DNA from: Suillus spraguei
Lineage: Eukaryota > Basidiomycota > Agaricomycetes > Boletales > Suillaceae
Reading direction: 5' to 3'
DNA: 64,000 bases
Assembly: GCA_016800925.1 (NCBI GenBank)
Contig: JABCPU010000231.1
Location: 1 to 64,000, forward strand
Shown here: piece after piece, positions 34,069 through 45,439 of the stretch
Layout of the letters: each line of letters opens with the position of its first letter
Position numbering within the stretch: position 1 is the first letter of the stretch
Position numbers and translations under genes: made by a program
The notes under the pieces: generated by a model
The model's database searches: none
What the model saw: only the letters and a program-made list of their open reading frames with translations
What the model was told of the DNA's origin: nothing

Positions 34069-35004
34069 TGTAATGAAAATATTGGTGCTGGGCTTAAAAC
34101 CCTATCTTTTGACACTCGTCTTACGTCTATAGGAGTTACCACTTGTCCATGGCTGTCTTACCCCTTTAGCATTACCAGTGGCACCCCACACTTACCACAC
34201 ACCATACCAACTGCCACACCTCATTCCACGTACTGATGTCCTCCCATGTCCTTGCCGCATGCACATAGCTCCATTTGGTGCATCATTTGTTTTATGTTCG
34301 TTATCACTGATTCCATGGCAAGTCTTATTACATGTTGCCTCATGCCGCAGCGCCTCGCACCATGTTTACATATGGCAGTTACTACACTAGAGTGCTACTG
34401 ATCTCGCCTAGAGTATTCTGAGTACATACAATTTAGGATATAAGCACCATGTACCCCGCACGATACAGTACCTGATTTTACTCCATTGCACGTACTATAG
34501 GTCAGGATTGTTGTCTAGCTCTGGATCTACCCAGTAGTAGACTTAGTCTTTAAAGTTCCTTATTGCTCATTAATTGATCACGCTCATTCTCCATTACCGC
34601 TGGACTTTTGATTGTTATTTTGACTGAACTGCTCACGCACCGCTACTTTACCGCTGAAAGTACTGTGGCCTTCTTTACTGTTTCTTTGCACCACTCGCAA
34701 CCTTACCACTACTGCTGATATCATCGCTTGATGCAACTGTTTCTGACTATATCTCGACCACAGTAGCACCCCTACTTATGACACTAGTTCTGGCGGCATC
34801 ATCGCTGACCACGGCAACTTACCGCTGACCACAACACTTCATTCGCACATAAGTTTGACTTGAATTTGACCATACTAATAGGCATCCCCTTTAGGGTCGA
34901 ATGCTCTTGTTTTCACAAGTGAAGCAGACTAGATGGAGCGCAAGACTCACATACTAACTTAGGAGGTAGTTTATCTACAGCCCAGGTTAGGTTGTATCTT
35001 TACA
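34069..35004 (+). mobile_element. LTR, family B (B7), no matching duplication
   Basis: TGTAATGAAAATATTGG...ATCTTTACA. The left flank is ACGG and the right flank CTGT, which do not match, so one side was probably rearranged. It marks the join between two unrelated broken genes of opposite orientation. Confidence 0.8.
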
Positions 35005-35159
35005 CTGTTCCAAGGTATTTTTATCCTGTTTGTAGTATACAATACTAACCTGACAATTAGAAGAAGCAGCCCCTCTGCCATATAGCCCCTCAGAGACACT
35101 GAATGTAACGCCTTCCAAATCACGCTCAAAGAAGAACAAGGTCAATTTTTATTATGTGA

Positions 35160-37114
35160 ATATATATGTACTGATTCTTATGCAGGCTCCTGTTGCTCCT
35201 GCTCCAAGCTTGGAGTTGATGGATGACCAACCAACTTTTTCACAATGCAAAGCTGGTGGCTGATATGGATTTTCACCCCCCATCGTTCCCCCTGGCACAG
35301 AACCATATTTGCAAGTGCTAAACAACCCCTTCGTGGCTAATGCTAGGAGGTTGCAGTCACCATCTGCATCCTCATCTCAGGCTCCTGCTTCTGAAGCTCA
35401 CCATCCAATCACTGCTCCTCATGTCAAAGATCCAGCATCTTCTAGGACAACCTCATCTACTGTGTCATTGTCAGACACTAACTTCTACCATAATTTGGAT
35501 CCTGCACTCCAGTTGAGTGCACTAAGTACAGATTGTGAAGGGTCAGATTCATCAAGGGATGAAGATTCACCCTCGGATGAAGGTGGTGATGACAAGCAGA
35601 TTGGTTGGAAAGAAGTTTGTGGGTGTCATACTACACATCCTGGCAAGATTTTCCTCACTTTCAATTGTGTTGAGCTGATGAATGATAGGTTTTTCAAGAG
35701 AAGAACTACTGTCCCAGCCTCAAGTGGTAACTGCATTGCCAATGGATTTCGAATTCCAGCATTCATGCAATGAAGATGACCAAGTTGCTGAGAGGACTTT
35801 GGCAGTTAGTGGTGATTTGAGCAAGGGTAGTATGATGACAGATCAGGAGAGTGCTCCCCAGGTATGAACTTAATATTTTGCTGGAGTTCACTAATTTCTC
35901 ATTCAAGCCAGCTGATGTTTTGAGAGTTCATCACGAGAAAAACAGCCATCCCCACCTTCCTGACCCCGCCCATCTAGAACTTCTCCGCATTGCTGAGGTG
36001 GCTGCCCCAACTCGAAAGCAAAATCAAAGCCAAAATGGGGATCAAAATAAAAATAAAAATTGAAGGCAGATGATGGATCCAACAATGAAGGGCCTAAGGC
36101 TTCCTAATTGGGTTGGTATAGTTCATGCTGGAAAATTTTTCTCGAGGATGCGAAGGGGGAGTGTCACACCCAGCAGGCATTAGAAAATTCATTTCCAAGC
36201 CTGGTTGTTGATATGCCGGTCTCAATCACTGAATGTCTTTCAGCATCCCTCATGCAATGGCTCAAAACCAGCCACCAAGTTGATGCTGGTAAGTCCCTGT
36301 TTCCGTCGAGATAGTCAATTGACTCGAGGCATCCAACAGGTGTGTGGCCCGAACACAAACCAGACATGGCAAGGCTGGTGCACATATATATTGTTGTATG
36401 CCTTGTATCTCATTTATTTTCTAGTTGTATGATGACCTCGCAACTTGGCATTCTGATCTGAAAAAATCATTGTCACTATCGCACCTTCTGCATATGGCCT
36501 TGTCCCACCAGCTGACATTGCTGTTCAAGAGTGTGCAGCTTGGGTTGAAGATGCTGCTGCTAAATTATTGGACGATGGCAAGTTTCTGTGCTTTGGACTA
36601 GATGATGTAGGGAAAACCAGGAATTTTGCTCACCCTGCACTTCTTGAAGCCATCATTTTATTCATCTATACCAGAACATATCACTTATCGCATTGCTTGT
36701 AGGCGACCAGCTACTTTTTGAAAAGAGGTGCCATTGAAATGCTTGGCTCTCATTTGCACAGTAGTACTTTCTCAATAAAGATTCACCCCCACAATGTTTT
36801 GACTTTTTTTTCAGTTCCATTGTGTCCTCCAAGGACTGGCAAAACACGGCAATGGCAAGCTTTATCCAAAGTTTACTGCCAAGGAGTACGAGTCTGTTTA
36901 TATGGCAATGCTAGGGCTACTCAAGGCTGTCAAGAATGACCCATATCACGGTCCCAGGCTGATGCAACAGCTTGGTGAATGGGCTCGAACTGGATGGTTA
37001 GGCTTTTTTTTGTATAGCATTTGGCACTAATGAATTTCTTACAGGGTGGAGGCATCCAAACTAGACACTGTTGACATATTGAGGCACCACCACCTATGGG
37101 TGCAGCTTGACTGA
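35160..37114 (+). pseudogene. DUF6532-like hypothetical gene, decayed
   Basis: The early part is low-complexity with a serine/acidic run (CEGSDSSRDEDSPSDEG). The conserved-looking part is near the end: CAAWVEDAAAKLLDDGKF, GKTRNFAHPALLEAIILF, then (after an intron ending TTTTCAG) KLYPKFTAKEYESVYMAML and VKNDPYHGPRLMQQLGEWA, ending WVQLD and TGA at 37112. The F-t-x-x-Y-...-Y-x-x-M-L followed by N-x-P-Y-H-x-x-R pattern is what I associate with DUF6532, a basidiomycete domain of unknown function often found in repeat-rich regions. A TGA at 36719 and a frameshift just before it break it. Its 5' end abuts LTR-B7 and no clean start is seen. Confidence 0.55.
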
Positions 37115-37914
37115 GGCTCCTGGCATCATCTTTCTCAGAATCAACTGCCATATCATGTTCCTATGTATAGTTTTTACCTTTCGTTTACCATTTATTACAG
37201 TAGTTTTATGTTTCTGCTGATCTAATTATATCATGATTTTGTGCACTATTGTACCTGAATAAAATAAGCCGGCAATACTGAACACCTCTGAGCCCATCTG
37301 TGAGTGCCTGTGGAAACATGAACAGAGGTCTGTACAGACAGACAGATAAAATAATACTAGTATTTGGTACCTACTTGGCAGGCCTGTGAGCATCTGTGGC
37401 AGAGATTCACAGAGAAAATTTTATTGTAGCAAGTTGGCTAGTAAGGACCAAGCTGTACACCTGGCGCGCTGTCCAGATCTGTACAGATCTACACAGAACC
37501 TGGCAATTTACTGATGAATGGCCTTTGCCATGTGCTTTTCCTCCTGCTACTATACTTGTCTGAGTCCAGTTTTGCCAAAATAGCCAGACCTACATTTCTA
37601 AACTGCACGAACATGAATAGCGCCTTCATCTGACCATTTTAAATGGCCTTTGCCACACACTTTTCCTCCTGCTACTTCTCCGAGTCCAGTTTTGCATGAA
37701 TGGCAACCTACAATTGCAGAGCGCATGAACATCAGTACATGATAATGACTCATTGAGGCGATTGAAGGCTTACCACAGCAGGGTCAATGTCATATTTATG
37801 TTGCTTCTGGGAGTGTTGAGTTCAAGTCAGGCTGTGTTTTCAATATGATCATAGTGATAGGTTGTAGTGTCTTATGAGACTCTTGTCTTTGTCATGCATT
37901 TTCCGCTTTACCAT
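37115..37914. other. Intergenic with a diverged direct duplication
   Basis: About 37518-37618 and 37643-37731 are two diverged copies of one segment (ATGGCCTTTGCCA...CCTCCTGCTACT...GTCCAGTTTTGC...). Short palindromes around GTCTGTACAGAC (37328-37345) and CAGATCTGTACAGATCT (37472-37490) precede them. No coding frame is supported. Confidence 0.6.
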
Positions 37915-38778
37915 TGTAGCAAACAAAGTCACACTGACCTTGAAAGTGCCGTTTTACACAAGTGTCTTATTACTGTCTACAGCAGCTACCAAGAAAACCC
38001 CTATAGCAAGCATTACCCCTTCTCGCTTTGCCGGTACTGTTTTCGCTCTGTGGATCCTTGCCCCTTACTGAATCTCGCTACTGATGTCCTCCTGTCCATT
38101 CCATTTCTGTCTAAGATCCATTGGTGCATAGCATATTCATTTCTGCTGTTACTAAAGCTACGGCAAGTCTTACCTTACCTTCCGTGACACCACTTGCTCG
38201 CTGCATGCCTCTTAGCTAAATATTTCTATCTTGCTACTGTTCTCGCTATGTATTCTGGCCATTCACGGTACATGTTAAAAAGGACTCTTTTCACATTCTG
38301 GTACTTTGACTTTTCCCTCTATGGTACACATGGTACTTAGGAATTGTCACCACTACTGTCTCTAACGGAATAAAGTCTTTCGCTGAAGTCACTATCTCTT
38401 AAGAATTGTTTTACTGCTGCACACACCACCACTCTTTCCCGCTTTCCCGCACTTCACCGCTTGTTTTAGCGCCAGTTTCCCACGCCTTACCGCAGTTTTA
38501 CCGCATGCACTACCGCAGTTTTACCGCTTGTTATACTACCAGTTTCCCACGCTTTACTGCTACTTTCCCACAGAGTGGAGGTCACTGCTAGCATCTTGCT
38601 ACCTCCGACGGCAGTCTTGCACCACAGGTTGGGCATTATTGAGCTATATTAACTTAGCATTCCCTTTAGGGTCGAACACTCTTGCTTTGCAAGTGAAGCA
38701 GACTAGACAGAGCGCAAGACTCGCATACTAGTTTAGGCTGTGGTTCATCTACAGCCCAGGCTAGATTGTATCTTTACA
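37915..38778 (+). mobile_element. Solo LTR, family D (D3)
   Basis: TGTAGCAAACAAAGTC...ATCTTTACA, 864 bp, exact 4-bp duplication CCAT at 37911-37914 and 38779-38782. It is the cleanest family-D copy. Confidence 0.93.
38736..38756 (+). promoter_or_regulatory. Hairpin near the shared LTR 3' end
   Basis: GGCTGTGG, a short loop, then CTACAGCC: an eight-pair stem (one G-T) about 20 bp from the LTR end. The same place in D2 and E1 forms an equal or better stem, and LTR-B copies a weaker one. It may act in RNA 3'-end formation or packaging; that is inference. Confidence 0.5.
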
Positions 38779-40020
38779 CCATCTCCACTCATGACTGTTG
38801 GTTTGTCTGATATCAAGATGAAGAGGATAGTGACAAAATCAGTAGCAAGTTGGAGGGGCATTGGAAAATAAACTTGAGACAGGAGAGGGGGTAACTTATC
38901 TCACCTGAGGCGATGACTCTGAAGCTCGTTCCAGTCTTGATGATCTGCGATGGCAACTTTTTGTTGCCAAGTATGTATTTTATCCTGACAAGGGAAGCGA
39001 ATCATCATGTTAAGGTACGCACTCTGATAAGGAGAGTATGGTTTCAAAATTGGCAGAATCATCGTGGTTGACAGCAGTCGTTAATTTTGTTGGCAACACA
39101 AGGCCTCCGACAAAATCTGGGTCGAGTGTGATTATGTCTAGTTGAATCTAGATTGATGGAAAGTCCATATCAGCGTCATTAGGAATGATCTAGACATTGA
39201 GCATACCTTGTCTGATAGACCCTTGACTTCCTTTTCCCTTCTTGCCTTCTCATTCCCATGTGGACTGGCTTCCAGTCCCCGGACAACGGAATGTTTGACA
39301 GACCAGTATTGTGTCCGATCATAAGAATATCTTGAAAAGTGAAAACATGCACTGAACTAAGTGGTTGATAGAGTATCTGGCATGTGAGGTAAATGTGGGG
39401 AGGTTTTAGTTACATGCAGCAGGATCTGTATGAACAGTTTTGTGTACACCTGGCATGCAGAAAGGTATGAGAACTGCCAAAAGCATCATCAGCAACAGTT
39501 CAGCATCTTTGACAAGTGCTTTGAATGTGAAGCATGTGCTGCCTGATGGTTTAACCTTGACGTGCTTGTGCTTTGACAGTACGTTGCATTGTCTAGTGGT
39601 AAGGGAGGCTGGGGTATTTTGCACCTTGACAAACAAGGAATCCACAGGAGGTGTCATTTGTATATCCTCATCTGGCGATCACTAGCAAATACTGCTAGAA
39701 AGTAGGTTGATAAACATGAGACTGCAGCAGTAGTAAACTTGAGCGAAAACATGGGACCTGGTGTCAGCGTATGAACAATGCTGAGCTTACAAATTGATCT
39801 TATAGTTCAACACGCTAACTCAGATAACCATGCAGATTATCTTTTTCCTCAGGTGCTTTCAGCAGTCCTTGACAGTGTGATTGCATTTACATTGTGTTTT
39901 ATTTTTGAAAACATCATGATCACACTAGCATGACTTGGAACAGGCAAATCGAATATCACTGGTTAACCCAACTCTATGTTAAAGTTGCCCTTAGGACTGC
40001 TACTACAATATACAACTCAG
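38779..40020 (-). other. Gene remnants of unknown type
   Basis: Minus-strand open pieces such as MTPPVDSLFVKVQNTPAS (from 39657), followed by FTFKALVKDAELLLMMLL, and an exon near 39240 (EKARREKEVKGLSDK) with a plausible GTATGC...ACTAG intron look like decayed coding sequence. I do not recognise a family. Confidence 0.35.
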
Positions 40021-40530
40021 TGTAAAGATACAACCTAACCTGGGCTGTAGATAAACTACCTCCTAAGTTAGTATGTGTGGTCTTGTGCTCCATCTGGTCT
40101 GCGTCACTTGCAAGGCAAGAGCGTTCGACCCTGTATCGTGCGGGGTACGCAGTGCTTATATCCTAAATTGTATGTATTTGGAATGCTCTAGGCAAGATCA
40201 GTAGTGCTCAAGTACAGTAACCACCATATGTAAACATAGCGCGAGGTGCTGCAGCATGAGGCGACATGTAATGAGACTTGCTGTGGAATCAGTGATAACG
40301 AACATAGAACAAACAACACACCAAATGGAGCTATGCGGGCGCAGCAAGGACATGGGAGGACATCAGTACATGGAATGTGGTGCGGCAATTGGTACAGTGT
40401 GCGGTAAGCGTGGGATGCCGCCAGAAGTGCTAAAGGGGCAAGACGGCCATGGACAAGTGGTAACTCCTATAGACGTGAGATGAGTGTCAAAAGATAGGGT
40501 TTTAAGCCTAGCACCAATATGTTCGTTACA
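40021..40530 (-). mobile_element. Internally deleted LTR, family B (B8)
   Basis: On the + strand TGTAAAGATACAACC...GTTACA, only 510 bp. Sequence jumps from TTCGACCCT to GTATCGTGCGGGG, losing about 450 bp present in other copies. Flanks are TCAG (40017-40020) and TCGG (40531-40534), one CpG-type change apart. Confidence 0.85.
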
Positions 40531-41095
40531 TCGGGCACTTCAGTTCCTACTATAGGCTTTTTTGCTGTGCTAGCAGCCATCTCAGTAAGTGGATGTTCAA
40601 GTACATTTATGTGCATACCTCAACTAAGTTTGATTAGTCTAAACTACTACAATGTTTGTTGCTTTCATTCAATTCCAGGGCAGACTTTATGTCTCTCCAA
40701 TCATTCAGCTACAACTGTCTTTGACCCAGCAGCTGACATTTTACTGTGCAGTCTACCCAACATTATCGGTCTTGCTGCTGCATTGAAGAACCATCATATT
40801 CATCAGTCCCCCATGACTCAAGTGCCATGACTCAGAGCTTGGAAGACAAGATGTCAAGTATGATTGTTGCTCAGAGTGTGGATGCTTCCCTGTATGGCTT
40901 GGTCAGGGTCTGGGATATTGGACACCATCTTATCAGAGCAGGGTTTCATGACCATTCCTGATAAGGCATACTACAAGAATAATTGTGTCACAAGTGGAAG
41001 AGGATGGCGATGATACTAGTATGTGATGCTCCTCCAAGTGTAGTCGCATGCCAGTAGCTAATGTTCTATAGCACAGAGCTAGTTGCCTCTAGGTC

Positions 41096-42662
41096 ATGAA
41101 GATGTATATGCCACTCGTAGCCACTGCTGAGGACGGCATAGTTCAATTTGTCAAACAGCCTGGCATCCGAAGCTTTGCCAGTGAGCCTGGTGACATTCTT
41201 GGCATCCTTACTTTGGATGACCCAGCCCACATCAAGCATGCTAAACCCTTCAAAGGCCTCCATAGTATCTCCTATGGGTCTCCCTGGCATCATTACATAT
41301 CAGTGTTTTGTTCACTGCATGGGTACACTCAGTGATATTCTTGAGGGCTATGACAGCCAGTCTATCATGGCCCCAACCTTCAAGGACCTCCGAGATCGAG
41401 GTGCTGCATGACCCTGAACCTCCTTACTCTGAGGTCAATGCTATCTCATCTGCACTTGTTGGCCTCATGCCCACAAGATTAGAAGAGGGTATCTGTAGTG
41501 CGATTGAGGCTGCTAAATTGAAGAGTGTTGCTCATGAGTTTCCTGCAGTGCACACCAAGGTGTTCGAGCACTACTTCCAGAACTCTATCTTGCCCAATGA
41601 CAAGGCAATGTTCCACATGCAGCTCACTGCTTTACACAATGTCCTAGAGTGCTTCATGGATGGTATGAAAGGTCATGAGCTGCACAGTTGCCAATCTTCT
41701 TTTGCATGTGAGCAGACTGAGAAACTCTTTGGCGGAAGCATTGAGACTCATGTCCTCAATCTCCAAGAACTTGAACACAAGGACGATCTCAACAATGTTG
41801 TCGCACTTGTACTCAGTCACATGAAGGCGCAGAGCAAGTCAAAGCTAGTGTTGGGCATACTCAACTACATCAAGACAAGTGGTCAAGTGGTTTACCTGTT
41901 TCTGTCATATACCATACTTCTGATCTCAGATCCAATCGATTCTATTTCCGTCTGGTTCACAGATCCTGTCCGGATCGCTCATCTGAATGTGCTCGCTTCT
42001 CGCACTCTATCTCACTTGTGTATATCTGTGTCTATCTCCTTTTGTCACTTATCCTGTTTCCGGTACTCCGGCTGTGTATAGTTCCGTCCTGTGTCACTGA
42101 TCCGTTACCTGTGTTTCATTTCCGATTCGTGCTTACTGATCCACTGCACATTTAACTAATAGACTTCCGTTACACTTTGTACATAGCCCTCGGTCCCAGA
42201 CTTGTTGATTATCCGTCTTAGATACTTACCATATATAAACCACTTGTAGATCTCCATAGAACCTTAGTTCGAATATCATCTTAGATTCTGCTCACTCTGT
42301 TTCCTCCAGACTTGAGACACTCTCTGCTCTAAGTCATCTTCCGAGACTTAGGATTGATTCCTTTAGTCTATATCTCCGACTCTATCTTTGGATAGTCTAC
42401 CTCTGTCAGTTTCTAGTTAGGAATCTGTTCTGAAGCTAGCCTTAATCCTCTTTCCATCCCTATGCTCCAGATAACCTTCGGACATATATCTCCTCTCTGT
42501 AATAAGGGGCATTACTCGGACAAGGGGCACAGTGCACAAACTGAGGCCAAAGCCCTTCAGATCTTTCACCCCTTGAGTATGGTCTTAACAGTTTCAAATA
42601 CAGGAAGTTGACCGTCTTACTAGGTCCTCAACAACCTTGCAGCTCTTGAATCCAATGGTAGG
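41096..42662 (+). pseudogene. Acetyl-CoA carboxylase fragment (biotin-carrier and central region)
   Basis: The translation begins at the biotin-attachment block MKMYMPLV (the lysine between the two Mets is the biotinylated one in the family), then GIVQFVKQPG, GDILGILTLDDPAHIKHAKPF, FVHCMGTLSDILEGYDSQ, LHDPEPPYSEV, TEKLFGGSIE and VVALVLSHMKAQSKSKLVL, in the order seen in fungal ACC1. It starts abruptly with no biotin carboxylase domain before it and stops near 42662 with no carboxyltransferase domain after it. Two frameshifts (about 41265 and 41395) and solo LTR-A3 break it. ACC makes malonyl-CoA for fatty-acid synthesis and is essential, so a working copy must lie elsewhere. This is a stray duplicated piece. 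Confidence 0.88.
41903..42590 (+). mobile_element. Solo LTR, family A (A3)
   Basis: TGTCATATACC...GGTCTTAACA, 688 bp, exact duplication GTTTC at 41898-41902 and 42591-42595, inside the acetyl-CoA carboxylase fragment. Confidence 0.94.
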
Positions 42663-44315
42663 GTCCTGTATTTTCTTTCATTGCAATTAGTAATCACCGA
42701 AGACCTTTTTAGATCCTCCACTTCCATTTCTCTTACTAAGGCTTGCAAGGTTCTCGTTCTTGGGCAGATCCCATCGTACAAAGAGTGTCTCATTCAAATG
42801 GAGGCACTTTTCATCTGCTCCCGCAGGCAATACCCATTGTACTTCATCCTTTGCAACTCCAGCGGCTCCAAGGAGCAAGCCATCCATCTGTAACATCGAA
42901 CTGGCTCTTGCTTCCAGCTGGAGCTCAGCCATTTGTCCCACTACAAACTCACAGCTGGTTTTGTTGAGACCAAGCAGATTCGCATTTACCATACCGTTAC
43001 TTGGGAGAACCAACTGGACATTGCTTCTTCATTTCAAAGTTTGTGAGACAGCCAGATTGTACTATGTTGGCGGCTTACTTGTATGCAGACAATCACTACA
43101 TAGGTGGCAGCATGTGCCTTGCATGCCAAGACACAGTAACTCATGCACATACAATGGTATCTCCACTTTTTAATCTGAAGCTTCACCCCTTCACCACAAA
43201 CTCGCACCCTACAAAACCCACTCATTATCGCACACAAAGCCAAGATCTATGTTTGTTGTGGCAGTTGTTTGATCAGTTTGGTATTTTCTTTGCTGTAAGC
43301 ATGTCTTCATAATGATGGAGTCTGGTGTTCACCCCCAATCCCAGCAACCACAAATACTCTTCTGAAGTAGCTTGTACTACAGATTGGGATCGGCGGCAAC
43401 CTTGTGATCATATGGTGAAGAGTTCAAGTTCTGAACCTTTCCATCCTTTACAGCATTGCAAAGGTTTGTCTTCCCATTCTCCTGTCATGGAAGTGTATGC
43501 CGATGGTAATCAAGACTCATTCCTCAACTGCCTACCAGTGATCATGGTCATCTTCAGTAGTACTACCACTGTAACTTCAATTTCATCCATCTTTATATTA
43601 ACCCCGAAGGCCTTCCAACATGACCAATATATTCATTCCACGTGTTCCCTTGAATCTTAATAGCAGTACAATCCAATATCTTCGGAAGCCTAGCAGGACT
43701 AACATAAGTGAGGTAGCAGCTCTCCATTGTAAAGGTCGGCTGCCACATCTTCATTAAGAATTGTTTTAAATTTCTTAACCAGTGCAAAAGACACTTTGGC
43801 ATTGGAAAGCCTTCTATCATGTTCCAGTCTGGTGGCAATATTATGCTAATTACATAGCCATACCTTGTTAGGTAACAAATGATGGAAAATGCAGAGGCTT
43901 TGCCAACCAGCCACCATTCACTTCTAGGCTGTGATTGTACAATGTCACAACATTGCTGCAAATTCCAATATCATTATATATTCAATGTCCACTGCTAGTG
44001 CTACTTTTCATGATAAAGTCATGAGTAGGTTTGTTATTGAAAAAATAAATCATAACAGATCAAATGCCCAACAACTTGGACACGATTACGTTATGACCCC
44101 TTGCTGGTGGTGACATGACAATGTCGCAATGTTGTCACCAATTCCTCACTGTAGTGTAGATTTGTGTTCATCCATGTATATGTATCAGCAAGTCAAATTT
44201 GTAGGTATATAAATAGCTATATTTCACCAAAGCAGAATTATATATTTCTACAGTTATCATGGCTACAATATTGTGGACTCATGAATTCACTGATGTATCC
44301 TGCACAACTGCAACC
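42663..44315 (-). other. Decayed coding remnants, unrecognised
   Basis: A 108-codon minus-strand frame (42687-43013; FVVGQMAELQLEARASSMLQ, WVLPAGADEKCLHLNETLF) and a 122-codon one (43593-43961; SCYLTYVSPARLPKILDCTAI) look protein-like but match nothing I can name. The + strand frames over them are shadows. The second could be a transposase relic, but I see no catalytic triad. Confidence 0.3.
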
Positions 44316-45035
44316 TGTTAAGATCATACTCAATGAAGGGGTAATCCAGAAGGGCTTGACCTCAGCTCATGTGCTGTGCCCCTTTGCCAAGTATGGTGCC
44401 CTTAATTTCTATAGGGTCACACATGTCCAGAGGAAGTCCAGATATAGGGACGTGAAGTCCGGTGGACTTCCAGACGTAAGAGTGGAGAAGACTAAAGACT
44501 ACTATGGACAAAGTCCAGAGTAGAAACAGACAGTACAAAGACTACCCGAAGGTAGAGCCAGAGGTATTGACCAAGGATGGATATCCAAGGTCCAGAAATG
44601 GACAAGAGACCGGAAGAGCTTCAGAGACGGACTAGTCCAGAGGAATGAGTAGAAACTAAGTTGATATTTGAACTGAAGTACTCCAGAGATTTACAGGTGG
44701 TTTATATACTATAGGTAGTTACAGAAAGATCAGTCAGCGTAGTACAAGGCTATGTACAAACCATATGCAAAGTCTAATGGAACATAAGTAAATGAAACTC
44801 GGAGATGAAGTGAAGTAACAGATCAGTAAGCAGACGGAATACAGAGATAGCTGGAGAGCCAGACTTACGAATGTACAAACAGAGTTATTACAAATGGAGA
44901 TAGGTCAGGAGATAGAAAGGAGCATAGGTCTGGACATCCAGATATTGAAGGAAGGAAGTGCAGGATATGCAGGTCCAGACATCCAGACTTCTGAGAAGTT
45001 GGATTGGAGATCATGTCCAGATATGGTATATGACA
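44316..45035 (-). mobile_element. Solo LTR, family A (A4)
   Basis: On the + strand TGTTAAGATCATAC...TATATGACA, 720 bp, exact duplication CAACC at 44311-44315 and 45036-45040. Confidence 0.94.
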
Positions 45036-45439
45036 CAACCACTGGAAAATGTGTGGTCCAACAATGAGTAAACTGGACCCAGATGGCTGAAGTTCAGGTT
45101 ACCAAGATAATCCAAAGTTCAAGTCCCTTTCATGTGATGAAGCAGCAATACTAGGACACTTTAATTCCTGGACAGTGATAAAATGGAAATGTCATTAGTA
45201 ACACGTCTGACCTGAGATGACACGATGTTCAAATCAACTCCAAATGAATTCCAAACAATTTGAATCCTCGTATAATCTATTAGGAGGGTTCAAAGTTGAA
45301 TTTGGAGGTTGATTTGGACGTGGATTTGGACTTGGATTTGGATAATGCTGGGGGTGCATCTAATTGTGCCAGCACAACCGGCAGAAGTGGCAGAATTGAC
45401 ACTTCTGCCGCCTGGCAAAATTCTCAAAGCGCTACAAGG

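Noticed and set aside
34065..35008. TSD for LTR-B7
   Set aside because: Flanks ACGG and CTGT do not match even after CpG correction, so only the left flank was used, and only as weak support.
43593..43961. Transposase relic
   Set aside because: LTYVSPARLPK..DCTAI feels transposase-like, but I see no DDE or DDD residues or zinc finger, so no family is claimed.
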